From Buxus sempervirens (lineage: Eukaryota > Streptophyta > Magnoliopsida > Buxales > Buxaceae): 64,000 nucleotides of DNA. How positions within the stretch are numbered: position 1 is the stretch's first letter; each line of letters starts with the position of its first letter. A model generated the notes under the pieces. That model did no database searches, was not told where the DNA came from, and saw only the letters and a list, made by a program, of their open reading frames with translations. This document shows, piece after piece, positions 50,301 through 61,743 of this stretch. The stretch is taken from contig OX387182.1 of NCBI GenBank assembly GCA_947561395.2, positions 2,862,001-2,926,000 of the forward strand, given 5' to 3'. Both the position numbers and the translations under genes were made by a program.

Positions 50301-53300
50301 CTTCTAACATTGTCTAACTTCAAACAAAAAAAAGGTCTAGCCCAGTGCTTGAGGCTCCCGCCACTGCGCGGGGTCTATATATTATAATTTGTTCATCTTG
50401 CTTCTTGTGGCTGTATGACAGTTTTTTTTGGTGACTTATGGCACTAAAGTTTGTAGATATCATACTATAATAAATTATTTCAGTGAAATATAATCTTATT
50501 CTTCTACATTCTATAAGATATATATTATTTGTTGAAGATTGGTGTGTTTGTGCAAACCTTGGGCTGCTAGTGGGAAAATGCAAGTTTGAGTCTCACTGCA
50601 GCCACTTTGGACAAAAATGTCAAAAGTCTGTTTCCTGTCAACCCTCCTGGTACCTTTGCTAAGTCAAGATATACACTGGGCTATGGTCCTTTTTTCTTCA
50701 AGATTGCTTATTTTTTTCCTCGCCTGAAACTTTGATATTGTTCTGGCTTGGAATCTATATACATTAAATGGTGGCGTGGTTGCATCAGAATTGTGGATAT
50801 ATGCTAAATTCATAATGGATGTGAGTAAAGAGAGGTAGGGATAGATTTGATAACTGTTAAAAAATCATGATTTTGATGGGCCCCCAATGTTCAAGCCTCC
50901 AATTAGACTCACGTATGCAAGGAGGGGGAAAGCAACCACAAGCAACAGGGATCTCAGGGGAAAGCAACCGTAAGCAACAGGGATCTCAACCACATGGAGT
51001 AACAGAGTAGTTAAGGAGAATGATGATAAAAGTGAGGTGGACAAAGTGGTTACACAGCAGAGTTAGTTAGGTAACTAATGGGTATATATAGAAAAGAGAG
51101 AGAAAGGGGGAGGCATGAAGATTGTATGAGTTGTTTGGAGAGGGGAGGACTCTCAAAGATCCTCCAGTTTTGTATTCCCTTATAACCATGTAATTCAGAG
51201 AATTACACAATAAAGCAAACTCTCTACTATTCTCTCTTTCTTGCTGGTTTATCTTCTAGTTATAAATTTCTCATAGACATTTCTCGAGAGGGCTTGATAG
51301 AGAAGACTCTATCAGATCTCTATATAATTAGTCCTAGAATGTGTTATTAATGTAATTTTATTCATCTTGTTTGCACTTTGCATTAGTGGATGACATTTTT
51401 CTGTTGGCATTCCTTTTCAGGGAAAGTATGTAACAAGTAGAAACCTGAGGGATCGACTCTACCGGGAACTTGAAAGAAATTTGGCTATGAGAGTAGAGGA
51501 TGGCGAAACTGCAGATACCTTCATCGTTAGTGGAAGAGGCACTTTACATCTTACCATACTGATAGAAAATATGTAAGAGTTTTAAGGCCTCATATCACTT
51601 TTCATATTGTTAGTGGAAGAGTCAATTTACACATCTTCTATGGATTTTTCTTTTCATCCTATGCATTCCAGGCGAAGGGAAGGATATGAATTCGTGGTGG
51701 GGCCTCCCAAGGTTATCAACAAAAGGGTTGATGACAAGTTACTTGAACCTTTTGAGGTGATTTTTGCCATAAGAATTATATTTTATTATTGAACAAAAGA
51801 TGAATTATGGGGACTGCTTTATAGCAGATATAGGTGTAAGCATGTTTGGACATTCCACTGGTGGCATATTTGTGTTTCCTCCTTAGAAGTTATCCATTTT
51901 TATTTCTGGGGCAGTAAACCTGAAAGCGAGGAACTGTTACTTTGAATGTAAAAAGTCCTTTTGTTGGACTTTATAAGGAATCATTTCACTTGATCTTTGA
52001 ATGTCTTGGCCTATGAATGGCAGCTTGCCTTCATTGTAAGCAAGATTTAATGTCAATGATGTCACCCATTTATTGGCTAAAAGAGGATGTATGTAGCATG
52101 GGCCTTTTTAAATTGAAGCTTTACTAGACTTCTTTCTTCTTAAAATGTGTTTACATTCCTGCAGATGAAATTTTCAATTGACCTTAAATTTAACTCTTAA
52201 AAATTATAACTTTTGTTCTCCATATTTGATTGTCATAATTATGTGCTGCTTGCAGATTGCTACTGTTGAGGTACCAGAAGAACACATGGGATCTGTGGTT
52301 GAACTTTTGGGTAAAAGACGGGGTCAAATGTTTGATATGCAAGGGCTTGGGTTCGTAAACCTCTCTTTGCTCCATTTTATTTTCCAATAACCTTTTTTAA
52401 TTGTTGCATGAAGCAGTGTGAAATAGCAGAGTTGAAATCGTCTGTCATGCTTCCCTGAATTGCTCCCTGATGTGGCCGTGAGATGTCGCCATGTGGAGGA
52501 TCTCATGGCCACAGTTTTTTCATGTGAGGCCCACTTGATACATTTATAACATATGAAAAAACAGTGGCTGTGAGATGGTCCACATGGCAGCATCCCACGG
52601 CCACATCAGGGAACACTTCAGGGAAACACGGTGGAGGATTTCATTCCGAAATAGCAACAAGGATCAGTATGTAATATCTTTTCAATCTGGAAATGCCTGC
52701 ATTTGGTCAAACTTAAGCTGCAATTAATAATACAATGTGGGAGATATTCCATGTTTTGCAAACCTATTTTTCTTTTAATCTCTCTCTCTCTCCTCCTCCT
52801 TTAAAAAAAGAAAGAAAACAAGTGCAAAGTTTTGCCCTGCAATCTATTTTTGCATCCATCGCCACATAACATTTAAGAAAAGTTGCATCCTTGATATGTA
52901 GTCATCTCAAATGGTAATCCACTTAGATGGAATTCCCTCAATAACCAGTTTGTTGGAAGGTTTCCTCTCCATTATGACTAGTAACCTCGGCTGGTAAAAG
53001 GACAAATAAGGCCGTGTCAGACGTTCCATTTGTATACATAAAATTGTATTATGCCCCATATCTATCTGGTCTATTTTTATGTTCATTCTTGGTGGAATTT
53101 CTGATTATATGTTCATTATCAGGCTTTCATTAGTATATTTTTGTATCCATTAATGTCAGCATCTCTCATGGGCAATGATTTTTTCATTTGTACATTTATC
53201 TTCATCTATATGGGCCTCAGTCTCACCTTTAATTGCACGATAGGTCGGAGGGAACAAATTTACTTAAATATAAGATACCAACTCGTGGACTTCTTGGGCT

Positions 53301-54538
53301 GCGAAATGCAATATTAACAGCTTCTCGAGGAACAGCATTACTTAACACGATCTTTGATAGTTATGGGCCATGGGCTGGTGATATTAGCACTCGAGATCAA
53401 GGTTCCTTGGTAAATTATTATTGCTGAAATTGATTTCAACTTTTCATGAAGTCAATGCTTCACATTTATATCCACTGAATTAAATGAAACTGATCCTTAG
53501 GTTGCATTTGAGGGTGGGACTACTACATCATATGCTATTTCTAGTTCACAAGATAGAGGCCAGTTGTTCGTCGCCCCTGGTGCGGAAGTGTATAAAGGTC
53601 AAATAGTTGGTATACATCAGCGTCCTGGTGACTTATCCCTGAATGTGTGCAAGAAGAAGGCTGCAACAAATGTACGTTCCAACAAGGAACAAACAGGTGA
53701 GATACAGTAGTGGTTCTTACATAATAAAAAAGAAACTATGTTTCTGCACTGACCTTCAAGGTAGCTTGCATGTGTGTATGTGAAATGGCATTTTCAGGAG
53801 GTTCATATCATGATTTTTTAGAACTGAATTGTCTCCATATATTATTGTTGCAAAATCCATGGAATTGCACAGGATTGGCAAAATCTGAAAACCCTATGAC
53901 CTGCCTGGCATCTGGATGTAGATTTTGTGTTTTCTATCTAGATACCTGTAGGCATGTTTGTGCTGGGCCATTTGGGCCTTTTTATGTGTTTGTGTGTGTG
54001 TAATGTAATAATTTATTTGTAGTAGCAAATATAATAATAATAGTAATATCTCCATTTAGTTGGGGCATAAGCAACTATAAATTTATCCATATTATTAATA
54101 ATATGGATAAATTTATAGTTGCTTATGCCCCAACCCATGTAATAAAGAGGTCTTGAGTTAAGCTGAGATCCATTCATATGCACTAAGCAAACCTGACCAA
54201 CCCACTGCTACCATTAGTTTGTGCCAGTGAACAACTATAACCATGTAAACAGATATGTGATGCTGCTGTTGGCCTTTCTTGGGTTTGATCAATGAAATAA
54301 GAAGTCTGTTGTTGTTATTATTATTTTTTGTACTTTTATGTGAATTAATTGATGGGCAAGCATTGGTCTCATACTCCATTTCGTTGAATTCCATATTACT
54401 GCAGTGATTCTTGATACCCCCTTGGATTATAGTCTGGATGACTGCATAGAGTACATTCAAGAAGATGAACTGGTGGAAGTTACTCCTCTAAGTATCAGAA
54501 TGTGCAAAAATTCAAAGACCGGAAAGAAGACAAGGTAA
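38387..54538 (+). CDS. SVR3: Chloroplast TypA/BipA translational GTPase (SVR3-like)
   Basis: Fourteen exons: 38387..38621, 39856..39965, 41359..41562, 43158..43334, 43480..43632, 46824..46913, 48960..49094, 49299..49415, 51421..51572, 51672..51756, 52256..52350, 53244..53409, 53501..53696, 54405..54538; 682 aa, phases consistent. A ribosome-associated GTPase of the EF-G/TypA family; Arabidopsis SVR3 acts in chloroplast translation and development. Residues 1-75 are Ser/Arg-rich and acid-poor, a likely transit peptide. G motifs follow: AHVDHGKT (97-104), RGITI (137-141), DTPGH (159-163), NKID (213-216). Then come domain 2 ([13 protein letters not shown]), domain III ([19 protein letters not shown]), domain V and the TypA-specific C-terminal domain ([23 protein letters not shown]). 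Introns make up most of the 16 kb. Start: first ATG, context GAGCAATGGCG. Confidence 0.95.
42851..43020. repeat. 85-bp tandem duplication in TypA intron 3
   Basis: Two copies with period 85 begin ACCTGTGATGCAGTCATCTC at 42851 and 42936 and run through CATTTTTCAAGTTG with few differences. Confidence 0.85.
43740..45780. repeat. AT-rich dispersed-repeat block in TypA intron 5
   Basis: Very AT-rich segment with many partial repeats: CCAATATATCCATCAA with AAAACAAA-type flanks near 44195, 44697 and 44775, and AATAATTGGAAATCCACATA/AATTGGAAATTCACAT in several places. It also holds an AAAAAC microsatellite (45345-45375) and a GTGCAACGCAC hairpin word near 45704. It looks like decayed transposon sequence, but no family or ends could be fixed. 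Confidence 0.5.
46305..46322. repeat. 18-base poly(C) run
   Basis: Eighteen consecutive C in TypA intron 5, followed by AAAACATATAACC and a short AC-rich run. Confidence 0.95.
47089..47412. repeat. Direct repeats in TypA intron 6
   Basis: A roughly 85-bp unit beginning AATGGAAGATTAATAGTTGG occurs at 47089 and 47328 (offset 239). A partial third copy (AGTAGTTGGATCTGACAAAG) begins near 47176. Inverted ATCATCTCATATCCCTA words lie between them. Confidence 0.8.
47430..47710 (+). mobile_element. RTE-type LINE 3' remnant
   Basis: Broken frame with [20 protein letters not shown] and RRRES, then a terminal [11 protein letters not shown] block, in the order of the plant RTE LINE C-terminus. Stops and frameshifts are present. 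Sense orientation within TypA intron 6. Confidence 0.65.
48385..48620 (-). mobile_element. RTE-type LINE tail, antisense
   Basis: The - strand carries GGAGGAACAAGATTTGTGTT, then AACCCAACTAGATAGGAG, then a TTGTTGCTATTGTTG end, the usual 3' tail of RTE LINE copies with trinucleotide repeats. Strongly decayed. Confidence 0.45.
50335..50376 (+). mobile_element. Au-SINE-like fragment
   Basis: TAGCCCAGTGCTTGAGGCTC followed by CCGCCACTGCGCGGGGTCT closely resembles the 5' region of the plant Au SINE. Only about 42 bp are recognisable, in TypA intron 8. Confidence 0.5.
50857..51310 (+). mobile_element. Possible LTR remnant in TypA intron 8
   Basis: Starts TGTTAAAAAATCATG and contains a 30-bp repeat pair (GAAAGCAACC...GGGATCTCA, 50926-50990), a TATATATAG box near 51085, a purine-rich leader, and ATTACACAATAAAGCAAAC before CT-rich sequence. 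This resembles the promoter and polyadenylation layout of a plant LTR. No target duplication or exact right end was found, so the call is tentative. Confidence 0.35.
52429..52647. mobile_element. Mutator-like foldback MITE (219 bp)
   Basis: Nearly the whole element is a long inverted repeat with arms of about 95-100 bp. The left arm contains TTCCCTGAATTGCTCCCTGA and TGTGGCCGTGAGATG, matched inverted on the right. The 9-bp GAAATAGCA at 52420-52428 is repeated exactly at 52648-52656, the duplication length of Mutator-like elements. Lies in TypA intron 11. Confidence 0.87.
54059..54134. repeat. Perfect 76-bp palindrome in last TypA intron
   Basis: Two 38-bp arms (54059-54096, 54097-54134) are exact reverse complements with no spacer; the centre is CATATTATT/AATAATATG. 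Base-by-base pairing holds until A54058 versus C54135. The outer arm reads GTTGGGGCATAAGCAACTAT. An RNA copy would form a long fully paired hairpin. Confidence 0.93.
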
Positions 54539-55455
54539 CTTTATGGAGGAGCCACACCTATCTATTATTATTTTAGGCTCCTTGCAGATCTCCAGTCATT
54601 TGGTGAGCATGCTTCAGCAATTGACTCTGAAAGGGGACTTGCTTGAGAAGGCTCTGAAACCGTATATAAAATTCTTTTGATTTGGCGAGTGCATGAAGCC
54701 CATAAGATATACGGGCATGCATGAAAAATTTTGCTGTCCGGTCAGGTAGTTGTATAATTTGTAGAACCTTAGTATTGTATAATTTAGATTCTCCATTGTT
54801 ACTCATGTTGGAGGTCCAACACTGAAAGCCCTATATTGAGGCCTTTTTCTCCCTGCTTCAATGCTGATGCAGAGCATTCTGTTTTATCACTGGTGCAACA
54901 ATAAACGCATTCAATAAATCTTCAGTTTTGATCTCAAATGATCCAAGTCTTCAGATTGATGTTTTCGTTGCCTAAAGTAATTATTTTCGAGCCAACGGTA
55001 AAGAGTATGCACTGTCAAGTTGGATTGGCTTTAGCTTCTTGATGGAACCACGGCTTGAAGATGCTTTGAAGACTTATAAATGACATGCTTCTTTGTGCTT
55101 ATAACATAAGATGCTCGATACAAATTTCAAGGATCCTACATACAGAAGAAGATCAATGAAAGCCGAGAATCGAAAAGAAGTCAAAAGAACATCTCACAAC
55201 GAGAATTATCAAGTAAAGATAAATGGATTTCAATTCTGACTTTGATATTCCTGTATGTAAACGTGATTTTGCCCTTCTGATTTTATCTCTCCATTTTCTT
55301 TTATTTTAATGCCAAATTAAGTCATCACAACTCCCCTTGGATAAGTATCACTTGGGGCATGTGAAACGCGGCAAGATATTTTCCTTCCCATCTAAAGATA
55401 TATGGAGTTATGGTTTCAGGGAAAGGTTTGTCTGTATTCGGCATTTTGTGAACAA
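54539..55455. other. TypA 3'UTR and spacer to next gene
   Basis: Non-coding sequence following the TypA stop, containing its 3'UTR and, at the far end, the leader of the downstream gene. No reliable polyadenylation or TATA signal singled out. Confidence 0.5.
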
Positions 55456-58400
55456 ATGCTTCTAATGCAATTTTTATCACTTCAGAGACCTTCCTTGATT
55501 TTTCCATTCTCTGAAGTCAAGCAGAGGATTTTCCGCCATGCATTCAACGGCGAGAACAGTCTCAAGCAGGGAAGAACGAGAACAGGTTCCTCTCTGTACG
55601 CTGTGGAGAAAGAACCCCAGTTCGAGTTGGACCCAGATAAAGCCAAGGAAGCTCTACAAAAGCTAGACAAGCAACTTCAGACCCTCTCTCAGAAGCAAAT
55701 CACCCCTCCAAAGAAAAGGGACTCGTCTTACGATTTGGGTACTCGCTGTCTCCTTGTTTCTTTTCAACGTTTGTCTTTTGATTTCATACGGTTTTATCTG
55801 TTGGCTTTCTTTACATTTGGGTGATATACTTTCTATCTGCTTCAATAGGACCCGCCTTTTACCTTTTCTTTATTCATAGATTAAGGAAACTTATAGGGAT
55901 GTCTTATATTTGCAAACTTAGGCATAATTGGGTTTCTACAGTATAGTGTTGCTGTGGGAGTAGGTGATTATTGCGGTATGGGTAGTTAAAGACAGTTGCT
56001 AATCAGTGGCTAGTGGTTGAAGACAATACCCAGATCATAGTATGAATTATATCTGACAGTAAAGTAATGCTGGTTGATTGCAGATGTATACGCTGCACAG
56101 TAGGCATTTGGTTTCATAGCTGTATATATTGCTTATTCTTGCACCTCTATTTAGTTGAAAGGTAATGAATTACCTGTCAATAAGTAAAAGCTTATTCATT
56201 TTGCACACGGTCAAAGCAAAACTTTCAGAGGATGAGTCTGGCTGATATGATAATGTGCGGAAAGAGCGAGAAAAACAAGTAAGGATGAACAAGTCTGAGA
56301 GAGTAGGCCCAACAGGGGCCTGAGAAAATTTGATAGCAATGTTTTAGATGTGACATTGAGGCCAATGGAGGCATTTGTGATTAGGCGTTAGATGTTTCAA
56401 GCAGAAGATCTAGAAGGACTGAAGGAAGAGCGAAAGTATCTCAATGGTTTGAAAATGATCTAAAGCTTTACAATTGAGCTGACAGTATGGATTTTGACAA
56501 TTTGGGATGGCAAAGAAGCCTCTATTTTGTCAACAGAAAATGGTTGGGATTTGACATACATCTCATGAGATTCAACTGAAACGATATCAATTTGGACGTG
56601 TGCACCTATGGGCTCTTTTTTTGTATGACTAAGTTAGAGAGAAAACTTTATAAGAACACTAGTGAATTAGTAATAAGATACAAGAACCAACAAAATATTT
56701 CCAAATCCAAAACATGTTAATTTTATTTTTTAAATGATATAAAGAAGTATGAATCTACCACTTTTTCAACTCCGAACGATATAGAGCATCACCTGCCTGC
56801 AGGCCATAAATTATGCCCCGGGTAGAATTATTAACCTTGATTCCAAGTTTAAATTAACTGAGATTTTTTGTCTATGTTAAGGCTACTTTATTGGAAAGAT
56901 AAGATTTCAAATCATCTATGGCATTAAAGTCACTGCTCCATGTAAGCCTTAGATATGCTCATAAGAGATATGTTACTTTTGTACCCTTTTTTTCCCCATT
57001 TTTGGGTATGAGGCCCTCTTCTGTCTTCCTCTTTTGTTTACCTCCAGATTTTACGGAGAAAAACATAATCATCCAGCTTTAAATCATGTATGGTATCCAA
57101 AATCATTATAGCTTTATTCTTAATAGTAGGAGCAGTAAAAGCTGCAACTTGATCATATTCCAAGTTAGATGCATTAACATTAACGTAAGCAGTTGGTAGC
57201 AAAGCCTTTCTATATTAGGAAAACAATATTCGCTGTTCAGGAACAATTCTTAGGAGGTAAGGTTGCTCTTGCATGTGTAGTAAGGAATGAGAGCCAGAAA
57301 GTTCTTGAGTCTTGAAAGTTATATTCTTTATGTGATCCTAGATGTTTCAAAATGAAAACCAGATGAATGTGAAAAAAGGTTTTTGCATCCATGATTTGAA
57401 TCTGATAATATTGGATCCTTTTACCTCTTTCATTTGCACTTCCACCCTCCTCTCCATCCCCCTGGTTCTAGAGATGATAGGGAATAAAAGAGTAATTTTA
57501 TTTAATTATTAAAAAAAAGTGAAGAGATCACGACATTGAGTGGATATTCTCTTATGAGTACATCTTAGGATACTTGGACCACTGGCATTCTTGCCACAGA
57601 AAATGCCGTAGACAATTTCAAGCTGGTATATTCTTGTATTCATGCCAGAGTCCTTGCTTTTAACCCACCTTCAACATTGGCTGCTGCTTATATTTATATT
57701 ACTGCATGTCTGCCAGCACCCTGATGAGGACCAAAAAGGGCACAAAAGAACAAGAAAGAAGAAAAACCAAAAAAGAGAGAGAGAGAGAGAGACTTAAAAG
57801 TTGATGATGCCTGCCAGCTTGGCTTTTAGTGTCTAGATTGAGGAAATTTGTTTGCTTTATACTCATTAGAAAGATGGGCCATATTAATTTTAATCCAGTT
57901 GCATCTAAGTTATTGTCAACAATCCACAGTTTAAATGAGAAACGAATGCCAATTACACTTTCTTTTTCCAAACATCATCTGAATGCCAGCCATTTGTTTA
58001 AGTTTCCAGAGAAAACAGTATCTTGTAAGGTTGGATAATCAGCCATGGTTTAATGAACAGGCTAGCTCCCATGCACTGAACCGCTTGCTGATAGTCTCCT
58101 TGTATATACATATCATTATTTTAAAGAATGTGTTAGACCTGGCTCTGATGATGTAGAGTCATTGATGTCTGTTCTTTTCTGCCTCTGATGTTCCACCTTA
58201 CTCAGTCCCATCTTATGCTAATGGCCAAAGCAACACAACTAAGGAAATGCATGTGTTGCCTTGTTCAGACTTCAGAACTGTACTGTCTTCAGGGCAGCAT
58301 TAGTTTCTAGCTGCATACCTTGAAATACGGCTGCTATGTTTGCTGTTCTTTTAAAATCTCTAGTTTATGTTGTACTGTATTAATTGGGTTTTTTGACTTT

Positions 58401-58719
58401 TCATAGACCAATTACTGACTAACATTTTGGTATGATCCATCTCAAATCAGAATCGGTTTCGGACCCCAATCGTGCGAGAAATCAAATGAGGGAAGAAATG
58501 CCAGAAATTTCTGGGTCTTATTTCGCATACTCTGCAGTCATCCTCCTCCTCTTCACCATATTTTACAATATACTGTTCCTTACGGTTATAAAGCCATCTG
58601 TGGATGGACCAGAAGAAGCCCCATCTGCTATTCCTGCTGTGCGAGAAGCTCCAATGGCATCGGTTATGCACCCATCATCTCCACCGCTCTCTGCACCTTA
58701 CTCCTCCCCAAAACTGTGA
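55456..58719 (+). CDS. Small single-pass membrane protein, probably plastid-targeted
   Basis: Two exons, 55456..55738 and 58451..58719, joined in phase 1 (G|AA) across a 2.7-kb intron; 183 aa from the ATG at 55456. An in-frame ATG at 55402 would add 18 residues, and an upstream exon is not excluded. The N-terminus is basic and Ser-rich with few acids (LQRPSLIFPFSEVKQRIFRH), compatible with a plastid transit peptide. Then EKEPQFELDPDKAKEALQKL forms a charged helix, followed by EEMPEISGSYFAYSA and one hydrophobic segment (about 118-141). The tail is Pro/Ser/Ala-rich. The organisation resembles uncharacterised conserved plant proteins, but I cannot name a function. The gene is on the same strand as TypA, starting about 0.9 kb after its stop. 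Confidence 0.7.
57771..57791. repeat. (GA)n microsatellite
   Basis: About ten GA repeats within the intron of the small membrane protein gene. Confidence 0.9.
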
Positions 58720-59532
58720 TCTCTTCTAGTTGATAAAGCTTGAAGGTAATCCTTTTTATTTCATTTCGAATTAGAAATTCTAATCGGTTTCGAGAACTAG
58801 TTACTGCTCATGTTGGAAACTACACTATCATATGTAAGAAATCCATGAAAGTACACTCCTGTAAGCAAATGTGAAGTTGGTTTTAACAGTTCATGAATCA
58901 CCGCAACCCCGGATATGACGATGCCAGTCTATAGAGAGATATCAAGTCAGGTATGAATTGAAGAATCAAGCTAAATGGGTTTGAATGCTCATTCCTATTC
59001 TCATGAGATACTGATTCAGTTGTGAGATTTATAACCCCAATCTCACCACCTGGGAAATAACTTGTACTATTGATCCCAACACCCTTATTTGTCTTGCCCA
59101 GAAACTCCAAATAGTAGATAACCAAAACCCAGAAACTTTTGGTTAGACATGTGAGTTCCATGGCATCACAATCACACAGCAATTAACATGTCTCAAGATC
59201 ATTTTAGAACAATATCATCTCAGTTTAAGAATCTCAGAAAAGAAGTGTGAGACTAGTCAAAGGTCGGTTAGAGCGAAAGGAACCTTCTTCAGAAACCCGT
59301 GTGTATGTGACACCGTTGTGGCTCTTGTAGTTTTGTGTTTCTGTCACCTTTCTTTCCTTTTTCAAAGATGATGCAAGTTAGACGAATTCAAGAGCGTGGT
59401 GTTTCTAGTCAAACAACGATGGCCAAATAAAATGTCAACAAGCCATCCTCTTTCCAAGTTCCAAGGGAGTGGTTGCCAAGTGTCTAACCGTTCATGGGGC
59501 CAACATAAAAGAAAAAAAGAAGGAAAATTTTT
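58720..59532. other. 3' flank of membrane-protein gene
   Basis: Probable 3'UTR followed by intergenic DNA. A GGTAATCC a few bases after the stop could be a 3'UTR intron donor. No gene or repeat recognised. Confidence 0.4.
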
Positions 59533-59862
59533 TTGGGGAAATTGGTTTTTAGTGATGTGTTTTCAAAATAATCCAGATTCAGTCGGCAAATTCTTGGTAA
59601 TTGATATTTAATAATATTTTAACATAATTGAGAATGTTAATTAAGAGTTTCTTTTGAAAATACCCTCAAAAGACTTTGCCTCATTTTATTACAAGTGAAG
59701 TTTTGAGGGTATTTTCGGAAGAAATTTTTAATAAACCGTAAAATGACACGGATTTTCAATTATATCAAAAAAAAAGTATCACTGAAAATCAATTACCAAT
59801 AATTGGCCGATTCAATGTAAATTATTTTGAAAAAACATCACTAAAAACCAATTTTCCCAATT
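59533..59862. mobile_element. Foldback MITE, family F, copy 1
   Basis: A 330-bp element with long inverted ends of about 85 bp: TTGGGGAAATTGGTTTTTAG on the left matches the reverse complement of the right end CTAAAAACCAATTTTCCCAA. The arms stay alignable through CAGATTCAGTCGGC and TTGGTAATTGAT. It lies in T-runs, which obscures the target duplication. No coding content. Confidence 0.8.
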
Positions 59863-60595
59863 TTTTTTTTGCATTATAATTGCTCGTTAATTATTTCATC
59901 ACATCCTCTGACTTGGTCCTGATTTATAAACCCTTGAGCTTTAAAAGATTACTCAACAATGTGTAAAAAATAATTGTTAGGTTTGCGTGATTAGGTTGAC
60001 TTCGGGTCTGACATATCTAGATTCTGGAAGGCATAGAAATCGGTCCGAACTGGCTTGACATTTGGTTTTTTGATTGATTTATAAGTATAAAAGATTTCAT
60101 TGCCTCTTTAGACACTAAATATTTAAGTACATTTACCTTTTTTCATTCTTATTTATATAAAACATTAACCAAAAAAATTTTAAAAATTATTAGATCTCTT
60201 GAATAATAACCCACCATTAATTTCCATATGTACCTATTAGTATTATTATGAAACTGAGATAAAAATTATTATTATTAATTTTTTAGGAATGTCATTTCAA
60301 AATATCTATAGACTCCCATACCCTTTAATAACTTTTGTGTAAGGATTTAAGTGCAGAATTTTCTCCAGCATTGCTTCCTAGTCTTTTGAGAGAGATGTTG
60401 TCATCATGAAGCATTCGACGAATTGTGTTTCTTCAACAATAAGAAGGATAACGCCAAAAAAATTTTAACATTATAATGCTTCATGTGATAGTATCTCATT
60501 TAAAGTATACGATCTATTATTAGAGAAAAGTGTAAATAATGTCATTCCCAACAACAGGCTTGTTTATGACCTAATATACTCTTACACATTTTTCG

Positions 60596-60820
60596 AGATG
60601 AATTCTTCTGCAACGCTCTATAGCATTGCATTCTATTGTGGCCCTGAGATGCTCCTGTGTTGTGGAGTTTCTCGCGGTCAGTTTTTTTCAAGTGGGCCTC
60701 ACATAAAATATTTACAACCATGAAAAAACACTGCTCATGAAAATATGAAATGCTCCATTCGCATCTCACGACCACGACACAAAGCAATACACAAGCATTG
60801 CAGGTGACGTGTCTCGGTCT
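60596..60820. mobile_element. Mutator-like foldback MITE, second copy (diverged)
   Basis: Same architecture as 52429-52647: GTGGCCCTGAGATG on the left against CGTGGTCGTGAGATG (reverse complement) on the right, and a centre with AAGTGGGCCTCACATAAAAT and CATGAAAAAACACTG. The ends and 9-bp duplication are not clear. Confidence 0.6.
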
Positions 60821-61028
60821 TTTGCCGCACCTGTCTATGTAATTTGAGGAAGACGTTGCTATGTGGAGCATTTGAACGGTCAAGATCTTTGATAGGGCAC
60901 AATTTTTGCTGGGCCCCACCCCTGGCAAGCACAAACTGAAGGTCCCCGTCTCGTTGGGCCCCACAATTTGGTCCAATCATAAAAGAGAAGTGGAATCATT
61001 CTTGTATCCGTCGTAAGGTCTCTGAAAA

Positions 61029-61437
61029 GGGCAATTTAATTTCATTAACGCTTTTTAGGAATAATTTAGATTCAGTTAGCCATTTCTGGATAACTTTAAA
61101 AAGGATAATAACTTTTTATAATATTTAAAAACAAGTATCATTTTACTATTTGAAAGCAATACGCTTAGCTCTATAAATAACCTATGAACCTCATTCAAAG
61201 ACTTGTGAAAGCCTATTAAAAGGCTTATAACAACTGAATTATAGACTTACTAAAAGACTTGCAACAATTTATCAACTTGTAAACTTAGATTTGCAATTTA
61301 TGAAGTTAAGGGCATTATAATCTGTAAAATGTATTTGTTTCAAGTATTCTAAAAAAGTTTCCTTATTCTTAAGTTATTAAGAATGTGGTGACTAAGTTGA
61401 ATTATTTTCAAAATTATCACTAAAGGTAAATTTCCCA
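61029..61437. mobile_element. Foldback MITE, family F, copy 2 (diverged)
   Basis: Left part GGAATAATTTAGATTCAGTT and right part GAATTATTTTCAAAATTATC then ACTAAAGGTAAATTTCCC correspond to the ends of copy 1. The interior differs and is AT-rich. Confidence 0.6.
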
Positions 61438-61453
61438 CAAAAAAATAAAACAA

Positions 61454-61743
61454 GGAAATTGGTTTTTAGTGTTATTTTTTAAAAATAATCGTCAACAATA
61501 AAATAAGACTTCTTCCAAAAAAAAAATCCTTAAAACAATTTTGAACCTCACTATAAAAACATGAGAACAAACAAATTTTTTGCAAGCATGTTGAAGGGCA
61601 TTTTTGGAAAGAGTCATTCATAACATTAAAATGATACTGATTTACAATTATTTTCATAAAATATTATTAATTTTTAATTATCAAGAATTGAGTGACTAAA
61701 TCAAGATTATTTTAAAAAAAAACCACTAAAAACCAATTTTTCC
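61454..61743. mobile_element. Foldback MITE, family F, copy 3
   Basis: A 290-bp element: GGAAATTGGTTTTTAGTG at the left and CACTAAAAACCAATTTTTCC at the right are inverted and match copy 1. It lies only 16 bp from copy 2. Confidence 0.75.

Noticed and set aside
54059-54134. Palindrome as a transcription terminator
   Set aside because: Intrinsic hairpin terminators are bacterial; this lies inside a plant intron.
58898-59182. 94-codon - strand frame after the membrane-protein gene
   Set aside because: No family resemblance and no supporting signals; treated as chance.
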